The translations under genes and the position numbers were made by a program. Positions 51,078-59,100 of a stretch of 64,000 nucleotides of DNA are shown here, piece after piece (the stretch's first letter is position 1; each line of letters opens with the position of its first letter). Below the pieces are notes generated by a model that worked only from the letters and a program-made list of their open reading frames with translations, was not told the DNA's origin and did not search any database. Where the stretch lies: positions 461,958 through 525,957 of the forward strand of contig NZ_JH470338.1 in NCBI RefSeq assembly GCF_000239695.1. Direction: 5' to 3'. The stretch comes from Actinomyces graevenitzii C83 (GTDB taxonomy: Bacteria; Actinomycetota; Actinomycetes; Actinomycetales; Actinomycetaceae).

Positions 51078-52232
51078 ATGATGTGGCGTGATGGCGTAGT
51101 TGAGCAGCTGCATAGCACTTGGGGCGGTTGCGCTCTGGTTTGGGTACGGATTGAGGCCGCCCCAGCTAACGCACGTGTTTATCTGCCCGGAGAAAAGGTA
51201 AAAGCACTGCTATATACGGACCTGTTTGGCCAGGCCCAGATCGGTGAGCGGGTGCGTATTGAGGTTTCTGCCTTAGCCCGCTCACTTGGTACAGGTGGGC
51301 ACGCCATGGTTGGGGCCCGTCTAGACCAGCTCAACGACGACGTCGAACCGGCTGGTCACCTGGTTAAAGCCCGCTACATGCCCAACCAGAAGCTAGTTAC
51401 CAGTGTTGATGAGCCAGGCACGGCCCACCACCAGCTATTAAACACTGAGCTAGACCTGGCAGGTGGCGCTGTGGTGGTGGCCGATCTGCATTCTGCCCTG
51501 CCGGCCATAATTGCCGGGGCACGCTGCCCGCTGGTAGGTGAGGATCCGTCTCAAGCTCCGCCACCAAAAATCGCTTATGTTATGAGCGACGGCGCCGCGC
51601 TGCCACTGCCTTATTCGCGCAGCGTTTTTGGGTTAAAACAAGCCGGCTGGCTAGTTGGGAGCGTGGCCACGGGACAGTCTTGGGGTGGCGATTTAGAGGC
51701 TGTCTCACTACATAACGGCCTGTTAGCGGCGCGCCATGTGCTAGGCGCAGACATAATTGTGCTGACCCAGGGGCCAGGCAATTTGGGTAGTGACACGCCC
51801 TGGGGTTTTTCCGGGGTAGCTTGCGCCGATGCGCTTAACGCTGCTGCGGTGCTAGAGGGTGAGCCAATTGCCTCTTTGCGCGTGTCTCAGGCTGATGCGC
51901 GCGTGCGCCACCTGGGGATTTCGCACCATTCTTTAACCGCTTATAGCCGCGCTACGCTGTGTAGCGCGCTCATTGCTGTGCCCGAGCTGGACGGAGAGTT
52001 TGGTGAACTGGTTAAATCCCAGGCCCGCCAGTTGGCGCTGCCACGCCAGCTAGGCCAGCCTCACCGCCTGGTTTCTGTTTCCTGCCAGGGCTTAGATGAG
52101 GCTTTGGCTACCAGCCCGGTAAAACTATCTACTATGGGTCGCGGCCTTGACCAAGACCGCGCCAGTTTCATTACGGCAGCAGCTGCCGGCCGGGCAGCGC
52201 GCGCACACTGGCTTAAAACTTTAGAATCATGA
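51078..52232 (+). CDS. DUF3866-family protein
   Basis: 384 residues, cytoplasmic, no membrane segment. Recognised as the actinobacterial DUF3866 family from its N-terminal small beta domain (ALLYTDLFGQAQIGERVRIE, ALARSLGTGGHAMV) and the alpha/beta core with YVMSDGAALPLPYSRSV, GQSWGGDLEAVSLHNGL and TQGPGNLGSDTPWGFSG. No biochemical function is known to me; conserved glycine-rich loops suggest a ligand-binding site. DUF3866 genes are frequently next to pafBC/tat genes. Its promoter interlocks with that of pafBC. Overlaps the next gene by 4 nt (ATGA). Confidence 0.82.
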   Translation: MMWRDGVVEQLHSTWGGCALVWVRIEAAPANARVYLPGEKVKALLYTDLFGQAQIGERVRIEVSALARSLGTGGHAMVGARLDQLNDDVEPAGHLVKARYMPNQKLVTSVDEPGTAHHQLLNTELDLAGGAVVVADLHSALPAIIAGARCPLVGEDPSQAPPPKIAYVMSDGAALPLPYSRSVFGLKQAGWLVGSVATGQSWGGDLEAVSLHNGLLAARHVLGADIIVLTQGPGNLGSDTPWGFSGVACADALNAAAVLEGEPIASLRVSQADARVRHLGISHHSLTAYSRATLCSALIAVPELDGEFGELVKSQARQLALPRQLGQPHRLVSVSCQGLDEALATSPVKLSTMGRGLDQDRASFITAAAAGRAARAHWLKTLES

Positions 52233-52813
52233 CTTCACAGCTTAAACCCGTAAGAGTGCCCTTTTGGGGCCCACTAACCGCCCAGGTGCACGGTATTTAC
52301 CGGCGCGCTTTTCCGCCTAATGAGCAAATTCCATTAGCGTTTTTGCATGTCTCTTCTTTGCGCCTAAATGCGCAGTTTTTAGCGTGGATTGACCCTAAAC
52401 AGCCGACCTCTGTAGATGGGGTAGCTCGCGTGGTGGCCATGACCTACTTTCAGCGTGCTCACGGCCTGCTATACCTGGCGTTTTTAGCAGTAAATGATCA
52501 GCTACGCAGCGCCGGCTATGGCTCGCGTGTACTTAATGCTATTTGTGAGCATAACCGTGACCTGCCGATATTTTTAGAGATTGAACCTGTAGACGAGCCT
52601 GGCGCCCCAAATCCGCACCAGCGTCAGCGCCGACTGCGGTTTTATGAAAAGAATGGTTTTGAGTTAACCAATATGCTCACTGAAGAATCTGGGGACACCT
52701 ATAGAGTGCTACGCCGTGGAGCGCAGGCAGCGAAGGTCAGCCCTAAACAATTACAGCGCGCTCTAAACTCTATGGGTTTAGGGGTAGTGCGTTCACGTGT
52801 AAGTACTGACTGA
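52229..52813 (+). CDS. GNAT-family N-acetyltransferase
   Basis: 194 residues. Short GNAT fold: YRRAFPPNEQIPLAFL near the start (typical of proteins beginning with AFP-E..P), AVNDQLRSAGYGSRVLNAIC for acetyl-CoA binding (about 88-107), and RRLRFYEKNGFELTN. Substrate unknown. Overlaps the DUF3866 gene by ATGA and lies 11 nt before the next gene, so it is in the same operon. Confidence 0.82.
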   Translation: MTSQLKPVRVPFWGPLTAQVHGIYRRAFPPNEQIPLAFLHVSSLRLNAQFLAWIDPKQPTSVDGVARVVAMTYFQRAHGLLYLAFLAVNDQLRSAGYGSRVLNAICEHNRDLPIFLEIEPVDEPGAPNPHQRQRRLRFYEKNGFELTNMLTEESGDTYRVLRRGAQAAKVSPKQLQRALNSMGLGVVRSRVSTD

Positions 52814-52824
52814 GGAAAACCACT

Positions 52825-53391
52825 ATGTTTGGCATTGCCCCTTCTTATCCAGCTATGCGTTTTACTTTAGCTTGCCAGAGTGAAAACGCTATTCAGTGCG
52901 TAATTAATGTGCTAGGAGCAAAGAAGTTTAGACTGGTAGATAATAAGATCGACCTGCTACTAAAACAGCAGGGCTGGACTGGAGTAATAGTAGCTCAAGG
53001 CTCAAATGCTCGGGCCAACATAATCGACACGATAACTGATCCAGAGTTATTTGGAATGGCTTCACTAGCGATGGTACCAATTAGTATCGTTGCTCACGAG
53101 CGTCAGCGCGGCAAAACTGAGATTGCCTTAGTAGCCAATAATTTTGCTGACGGCACGGAACTATTTGTGGTACTTATTCCTAGCCTTAGAGCTGATAGTT
53201 GGATTGAATACAAGTTTTTTGCTAAATGCATGAAAGCAGTAATTAGCTCACTGCGTGAAGCTAATTTACTAACCTCTCCCCCGCAAAGCATCAAATCTCA
53301 TAAGCTACCTAATGATTTACCAGCAAATATTAGCTATATTCGACGCCTGCGTCGGCAAGCTAAAAAGCTGCCAGACACGCAGCCTTTTTAA
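52825..53391 (+). CDS. Unrecognised protein, 188 residues
   Basis: Start ATG 52825 with GAGGAAAA about 7 nt upstream. No signal peptide or clear membrane helix; the middle (LAMVPISIVAHERQRGKTEI) may be a beta-alpha unit. Basic C-terminus (ISYIRRLRRQAKKLPD). I do not recognise the family. Its A/T-richer codons contrast with the preceding genes. It follows the GNAT gene by 11 nt, so it may belong to the same operon. Confidence 0.65.
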   Translation: MFGIAPSYPAMRFTLACQSENAIQCVINVLGAKKFRLVDNKIDLLLKQQGWTGVIVAQGSNARANIIDTITDPELFGMASLAMVPISIVAHERQRGKTEIALVANNFADGTELFVVLIPSLRADSWIEYKFFAKCMKAVISSLREANLLTSPPQSIKSHKLPNDLPANISYIRRLRRQAKKLPDTQPF

Positions 53392-53447
53392 AGGAGTATG
53401 CCTGGCAGCTAACTAGTGGCCGTCTAGGGTATTTAGTCAGTAGCGGC

Positions 53448-54449
53448 CTAGATCAGGGCGTCTAGTAGCTTTTCGCGCGTGACCGGTTTGGAGCCAAACA
53501 CCTTCAGCTCGCTTAAGAATTTGATCATCGCCTCAACTTCGCTGGCACCAATTTTGCCGATCTGATCAGCGCTGAGCCCACTGGGCTTAATCAGCTCAGC
53601 GGTAGCCACGGCCACCTTGCGAGCCTTGGCGGCCTGCTTGGCGTCAGCTAGGTCGGGCACGTACTTGACCGCAGCTTTCACGGCGGCGTCGGGATCAGTG
53701 ACAAAAGTCTGCATCCCCTTAACCGAGGCAGCAACAGCGGCTTTAAGGGCGTCACGTTTAGCAGCTAAAGCCTTGGTGGAGGTAACCAGGCTGGCGCCAA
53801 TCAGTGGCGGGTTGGTGGCTACTGCCAACTTACGTACCTTCATGCCTGATTCTTCTAGGGCGACGGCGTCGTTGTTGGAGTAGCCCACAATGGCATCTAC
53901 CTTGCCGCTCATCAGGGCTGCCTGCTGAGTGTAGCCAATAGACATAATGTTGACGTCATTTTGGCTCAGTCCCGCGCTACGCAAAGCCAGTAGCAGACCG
54001 AACCAGTTTTCGCCATAGGTTCCCGGGGTACCAATCTTCTTACCACGCAGCTGCGCAAGTGAAGTGATAGAGGAGTTGGCCGGCACCATAATGCATACCG
54101 CATAGCTGTGGTAGTAGCCGCCCACAACCACCAGGTTTGAACCGTTAGAGCAGGCCACAGCGGCTTCGTCGGCGCCAGCAATAACCAGGTCTTCGCTGCC
54201 GGCGCTCAGCGCATCAAACAGGCCTTCCTGGGCCCCATGGTGGCGCAGCTTGACACTGTCTGCGTATTGCTTATTGGCCTGTGCCAAATAGAAGGGTGCG
54301 AACTGGATGTTGGGGGTGTAGGTCAGACCAATAGTTAAGGGCTGAGCCCCGGTCTTAGATTTGCTGGCAGTACCTGAGGAGCAAGCCCCTAGGGCTACGC
54401 CCCCTGCTGCTAAACCCAGTAGGCTAACTGCTTGGCGACGTGAAATCAT
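53448..54449 (-). CDS. ribY: Riboflavin-type ABC transporter substrate-binding lipoprotein (RibY-like, NMT1/THI5 fold)
   Basis: 333 residues. Twin-arginine lipoprotein signal SRRQAVSLLGLAAGGVALGAC with lipid-modified Cys23, then an NMT1-like domain (about 38-330) beginning LTIGLTYTPNIQFAPFYLAQ, and with GKKIGTPGTYGENWFGLLLAL and VDAIVGYSNNDAVAL. NMT1-like proteins bind thiamine precursors or, in RibXY systems, riboflavin. The FMN riboswitch upstream argues for riboflavin. Attached to the outer face of the membrane; lies 8 nt after ribX. No ATPase subunit is encoded next to it. Confidence 0.82.
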   Translation of the reverse strand: MISRRQAVSLLGLAAGGVALGACSSGTASKSKTGAQPLTIGLTYTPNIQFAPFYLAQANKQYADSVKLRHHGAQEGLFDALSAGSEDLVIAGADEAAVACSNGSNLVVVGGYYHSYAVCIMVPANSSITSLAQLRGKKIGTPGTYGENWFGLLLALRSAGLSQNDVNIMSIGYTQQAALMSGKVDAIVGYSNNDAVALEESGMKVRKLAVATNPPLIGASLVTSTKALAAKRDALKAAVAASVKGMQTFVTDPDAAVKAAVKYVPDLADAKQAAKARKVAVATAELIKPSGLSADQIGKIGASEVEAMIKFLSELKVFGSKPVTREKLLDALI

Positions 54450-54457
54450 GGTGTTTC

Positions 54458-55216
54458 CTAACTTTGAATTGCGGCGATTGTGCGCGAACGCTTTTCGCAG
54501 GCATGAATCAAACCGTGCAAAGTAGTGGCCATAACTGACAGCACCACGATGGTGGCAAATAGACCTGCGGTATTTACGGCGTCGCGCTGGGATGCTAAAA
54601 CCATGCCCAATCCCGTGCCCCCCATGGTCATCTCCCCTACTACCGCACCGGTAATTGACAGTGTCATGCCGGTACGCAAACCTGCCAAAATTGCCGGAGT
54701 AGCTAGCGGCAGTTCCATATAGATAATCATTTTGAAACCACCCGCCCCATCAAGCCGGGCCGCCTCGATCACATCACGATTGATTGACCTTAGCCCCAGC
54801 AAAATAGAGATAGTGATTGGGAAAAACACCATAAAGGCACATAGCAGCACTACCGGGAACAAACCGTAACCAACCCACAACACCAGCAAAGGCGCAATCG
54901 CAATAGCCGGAATCGCTTGACTTGCGGCCACATAAGGCAGCACAGTTTGCGAAAACAGTGGCCAGTGAAATAGCGCCAATGCTAAGGGTAAAGCCCCTAC
55001 AAAAGCCAACATACAGCCCAAAATGGCTTCACGCAGGGTAACCCAGGCGTAGCCAAGCATATTGGCGTGGCAAATTGAGGTAATTAGCGAGTCAATGATG
55101 TGGGTGGGGGCTGGCAGAAAATACTCAGCCACAGCTCCGGATACAGAAATTAGCTGCCAGAAGACTAAAACCACTACACCTAGCGTAATTGCTAGCCATG
55201 GCCTGTAAGCTCGCAT
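54458..55216 (-). CDS. ribX: ABC transporter permease (RibX-like)
   Basis: 252 residues with six hydrophobic helices. BPD_transp_1 domain: EAA-type motif EAARLDGAGGFKMIIYMELP (LDGAGG..I...LP) and GLRTGMTLSITGAVVGEM. Same subfamily as SsuC/ThiX. It should form the membrane channel for RibY and needs an ATPase from elsewhere. ATG 55216 lies about 100 nt downstream of the FMN aptamer, with its ribosome binding site inside a hairpin. Confidence 0.85.
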   Translation of the reverse strand: MRAYRPWLAITLGVVVLVFWQLISVSGAVAEYFLPAPTHIIDSLITSICHANMLGYAWVTLREAILGCMLAFVGALPLALALFHWPLFSQTVLPYVAASQAIPAIAIAPLLVLWVGYGLFPVVLLCAFMVFFPITISILLGLRSINRDVIEAARLDGAGGFKMIIYMELPLATPAILAGLRTGMTLSITGAVVGEMTMGGTGLGMVLASQRDAVNTAGLFATIVVLSVMATTLHGLIHACEKRSRTIAAIQS

Positions 55217-55220
55217 CTAA

Positions 55221-55242
55221 TTCCTTCCGAAGATAGCGGAAG
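55221..55242 (-). promoter_or_regulatory. Ribosome binding site of ribX sequestered in a hairpin
   Basis: On the minus strand GGAAGGAA (55221-55228) lies 4 nt before ATG 55216 and is partly paired in CTTCCG (55242-55237) with CGGAAG (55229-55224). This is the natural expression platform for an FMN switch that acts on translation; an upstream CCCGG/CCGGG stem near 55250-55265 could be the alternative. Confidence 0.55.
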
Positions 55243-55320
55243 TTTCCTCCCGGTAAGCGCCGGGGAATACAAGGATGCGCGCGCACAGCGCCTGCAGGTC
55301 ACCTAAAATAGGCAAACCCG

Positions 55321-55444
55321 CGTGCCTCCTCCCATCCGGACTTTAACCGTCGGTGCTGGAATTTCACCAGCTCAGCCACCAGTAGATACCGGTGGGTCGC
55401 GGACTATAACCGCCGGCTCGGAATTTCACCGACCCCGGAGCACG
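55321..55444 (-). ncRNA. FMN riboswitch (RFN element)
   Basis: Minus-strand 5' to 3': P1 CGTGC (55444-55440), then GGGGTCGGTGAAATTCCGA, CCGGCGGTTATAGTCCGCGA, a variable stem (CCACCGG..TGGTGG), GAGCTGGTGAAATTCCAGC, ACCGACGGTTAAAGTCCGGA and TGGGAG, closing with GCACG (55325-55321). These are the hallmark conserved segments of the FMN aptamer in order. FMN binding should shut off the downstream ribX-ribY operon when flavin is plentiful. Confidence 0.97.
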
Positions 55445-55456
55445 TTTTACATGCCA

Positions 55457-55486
55457 ACTATAAACCTAGGCCCAAGGCCTCAACAA
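55457..55486 (-). promoter_or_regulatory. Promoter of the FMN-riboswitch transcript
   Basis: Minus-strand TTGTTG (55486-55481) and TATAGT (55462-55457) separated by 18 bp, placing the start just upstream of the aptamer P1 stem. Confidence 0.55.
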
Positions 55487-55515
55487 CTTAGGCTTAAACC
55501 CGTTAGCTAAATTTT

Positions 55516-56013
55516 TTACGCTGCTAGAGCAGCAATTACGACGGCGCTAGCCCAGTTACCTTCATGGGTTAGTGACACCAGCCAGCTAAGCTCACCCACA
55601 CTTTGGCTAACCGCCTGGGCTACCTGGCCGCGTAGTGCTAGCTGGGGACGTAGCTGCTCATCTAGCAGTACTTCGACCTGATCCCAGTTGAAACTTTCCA
55701 AGCTTAGTGGCTGGGGGGTGGCAGCACCTTTAAGTTCCACCAAAGCAGTGGACCAGGCCTTAACAAAAGCCTCTTTGGCAGCCCAGCGCGCCGCCAGGTG
55801 TGGGGCTAACTCCTGCCAGTTTGGCTCAGCTCCCCTGGCTCGCACCCGCGCCTGGGCTTGTCTTAGTTCACGGGGACTAAAAGCTTGCTGACCAAAACTA
55901 GTACCAGGCTGAGATAGTTGCTGAGCAAAAGCATCTATCTGCACTAGGTCAACCCCTACTCCCACTGGACACTGACCAGTAACTTTGGGGGCAACGATTT
56001 TAGGCTTATCCAC
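55516..56013 (-). CDS. acpS: Holo-[acyl-carrier-protein] synthase
   Basis: 165 residues, a little longer than the usual 120-130 because of insertions. VGVGVDLVQIDAFA carries the magnesium-binding Asp22; HLAARWAAKEAFVKAWS has the second acidic residue (Glu), and the C-terminus SLTHEGNWASAVVIAAL completes the AcpS fold. It transfers phosphopantetheine to the ACP serine of the fatty acid synthase, whose C-terminus lacks its own transferase domain; bacterial fas genes are usually paired with acpS. GTG 56013 has TAAGCT exactly 6 nt upstream, suggesting a leaderless mRNA. Same strand as fas, but separated from it by a strong terminator. Confidence 0.92.
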   Translation of the reverse strand: MDKPKIVAPKVTGQCPVGVGVDLVQIDAFAQQLSQPGTSFGQQAFSPRELRQAQARVRARGAEPNWQELAPHLAARWAAKEAFVKAWSTALVELKGAATPQPLSLESFNWDQVEVLLDEQLRPQLALRGQVAQAVSQSVGELSWLVSLTHEGNWASAVVIAALAA

Positions 56014-56019
56014 TCCCCC

Positions 56020-56025
56020 AGCTTA
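56020..56025 (-). promoter_or_regulatory. -10 element of leaderless promoter (acpS)
   Basis: TAAGCT on the minus strand, 6 nt (GGGGGA) before GTG 56013. The GGGGGA directly abuts the start codon and cannot act as a normal ribosome binding site. Confidence 0.55.
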
Positions 56026-56049
56026 ACTAGCCATGACGCTAAAAACAGC

Positions 56050-56086
56050 GGTGGGGGGTGGATCCTTTAAGGATCCACCCCCCACC
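56050..56086 (-). terminator. Terminator between fas and acpS
   Basis: GGTGGGGGGTGGATCC / GGATCCACCCCCCACC, 16 or more perfect base pairs around TTTAA, lying 14 nt past the fas stop on the minus strand. Confidence 0.85.
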
Positions 56087-56100
56087 TTAAGCGCTAGCTA

Positions 56101-59100
56101 TTACTCACCAGCGTGGTAAACACCGTCGGCACCCAAGCGGGCCTCGGGGTCAAGCAGCATGGCTGCCTCAACCTCGTGCGGGTCGCGGGTTTCGGTTTCT
56201 TCACCCAGGCGACGGCCATCGATCTGCTCGAACAGGGCCACGCGGCCGATCATGCCGGCGCGGCGGCGGCGCGTACCGGCAGCCAGGCGGGCATTGGCGC
56301 TAGCCAGCCAGGCGTCGACGGCCTGCTGGCCGCCAGCCTTACGCAGGGCAGATTCGAAAGCACCGGGGTGAACCATGGCCAGCAGGCCAGATACGTGTCC
56401 GAAGCCCAGCGAGGTAGCCAAGCCGGCACGGATCGGACCAGCACCAGGCACGCGACCGCTTTCGCCGCCACGGCCAGCCAGACGCATAGCCTTACGCGGC
56501 CAGATCCAGAAGCTGTCCTTCTTGAGCTTGATGTCCACGCAGTCCAGCGAGGCGTTACCCGGAGCCACACCGGTAGCCAGGATTTCGGTCAAACCGGCCA
56601 CCTGGAACACTGCGGCACCACCCTTAGCGTGACCAGTGATGGTCTTCTGGGAGACCGCTACCAGCGGGTTACCCTCGCTACGGCCAAGTGCCCGAGCCAG
56701 GCGGGTGTGCAGTTCAGACTCGTTGGGGTCGTTAGCACCGGTGGAGGTGTCGTGCTTGGACACCACGGCGATGTCGTCAGGCTCAACGCCCAGCTTGGCC
56801 AAAGACTTAGCCAGACGCGAGTTGCTGCCGCCACGGCCCGCAGCCAGAGCACCCAGGCCCGGGGCCGGGATGGAGGTGTGGGCGCCGTCGGCGTAGGAAG
56901 AGACGAAACCAAGCACTGCAGCAACCGGCAGACCCAGCTTGGCCGCTACGTCACCACGGGCCAGGATGACGGTACCGCCACCTTGGGCTTCCACGAAGCC
57001 GCCGCGACGACGGTCGTTAGCACGTGAGAAGTGACGCGGGCTGATGCCCTTAGCCTTCATGGCAGCCGCCTCAGCGGTGGCGTTCATGTTACCGAAGCCA
57101 ACCACGGACTCAACCGAGATGTCGTCGATAGCACCGGCAACCACCACCTGGGCCTTACCCAGTGCGATCTTGTCCCAACCTTCTTCAATGGATACGGCTG
57201 CAGTTGCGCAGGCGCTAACCGGCTGCACCATGGAACCGTAACCACCGATGAAGGACTGCATCACGTGTGCGGCCACAACGTTAGGCAGGGCCTCCTGCAA
57301 AATGTCACTGGGGCGTTCCTCGTTGAGGAAGCGGCCAACGAACATCTTGCGCATTGACTCCATGCCACCAAAACCGGTGCCCTGAGTGGAGGCCACATCG
57401 GCCGGGTGCACAGCCTGCAACAGCTCGGCGGGGCTGAAACCAGCGTTGAGGAAGGCCTCAACGGCAGTAACCAGGTTCCAAGAGGCGATCCGGTCCAAAG
57501 ACTCGGTCATGGACGCCGGGATACCCCAACGCTGCGGGTCGAAGTCACGCGGGAACTGGCCACCTACAGTGCGGCTCAGCGCGGCGCGGCGCGGTACGCG
57601 GGCCAGCGAACCCGCCAGGCGGGTCACGATCCACTCGCCGCTTTCACTGTCTTCACTGATCAGGGTGTGTGCCGGGTCAGAGTCAGCGATAGTGCGGGCG
57701 GTAGCCTCATCGGCAACGTTGAAGGAGATGTCGCGGTCCAGGTAAACCTCAACCTCTTCATCTGCCACCGGAGCGATCAGCTGGTCGTCAACGAATTCGC
57801 GGATACCGCAGCGGCCCACTACCTCGTCGCGGTAACGCGAGAGAATGTCAGCCTCGTCAACCAGGTTGCCCTCGGTGTCGTACCAGCCGGCCTTAGGCGA
57901 GTCCTGCCAGGTCAGCAGGCCCATACCCCAGGCCAGTTCGAGTACGCCGGCAGCGGTGAGCTCGACGTCGTCGCCACCGGTCATACCCAGCTCAGCTTCG
58001 CGGCGGGTACGGCCGCTACCCCAAGTGGATACTTCACCGGTAGAAACCACAACCACCATGTCTTCCAGGTCAGCTTCAACCTCGCCCCAGTTAGGTGCGG
58101 TGGGCTGAACCGGTGTGGCCGGGCTGGGCAGAGCGGCGATGGTAGCGCTGGCCTCAACCGGCTCGCTGGTCTGGCCAGCTGCAGCCTTGGCAGCGTTTTC
58201 ACGCAGCGCCACCAGGTCAACGTTGTCACCCAGGCCACCGGTCAGGTCAGCCTCAACCGGCTTAACCGCAGCCTGAGCGCGTACCTGCTCGGTGCACAGC
58301 TCAACCAGCTCGTGGGCGATTTCTTCAGTGGACCAGGTGCGTACCCCGGCGGCCTCAACAGCGGCCACCAGCGGGTCGTTACCACCCATCAGGCCGGTGC
58401 CACGCACCCAACCGATACGCGGGTGTGCCAGCGAGACGCGCTGAGCCCACTGCTTTTCGCTGGACCAGCGGTTAACAATGGCGTCCAGAGCGCTCTTGAC
58501 TTCGCCGTAAGCACCGTCGCCACCGAAGGTACCGCGGTTAGGCGAACCAGGCAGGATTACGTGTAGACGGTGGTCCACGTTGGTGTCAGTGCCGATGGCG
58601 CTCAGGGCAGCAATGCTGCGCTCCACGCTCCACAGCAGCAAACGGGCCTGAGACTCAGTCTCCGGACCGGCGTCGGCCAGCGAACCGGCCACACGCCCAG
58701 CAGCGAAGGGGAACAGCAAGGTGGGCACCAGGGCCGGCTTGACCAGGGTTGAAGTACCACCGGAGGTGACTACTTCAGCGTTACCGATCCACTGGGCTAG
58801 GGCGTCTACGTCACGGTAGCTGGACAGGTTGGCCGGCACCATCCACAGCTGCGCGCCATTGGAGGCGTGCTGACGGTAGAGCTCGGTAGCGAACTCTAGA
58901 CGCTTGTGGTTCAGGCGCGAGGCGGTAGCGATTACGGTGGCGCCACCAGAAAGCAGTTCAGCCACCACCGCAGCACCGATAGAGTGCGGAGCCATACCGG
59001 TTACAACCGCAACCTCGTTGGCCCAACGCACCGGGGCGCTACCAGCTTCAGCCTTGATGGCGGCCACCTGGCTGATGTGCTCAAGTACGCCGGCTACACG

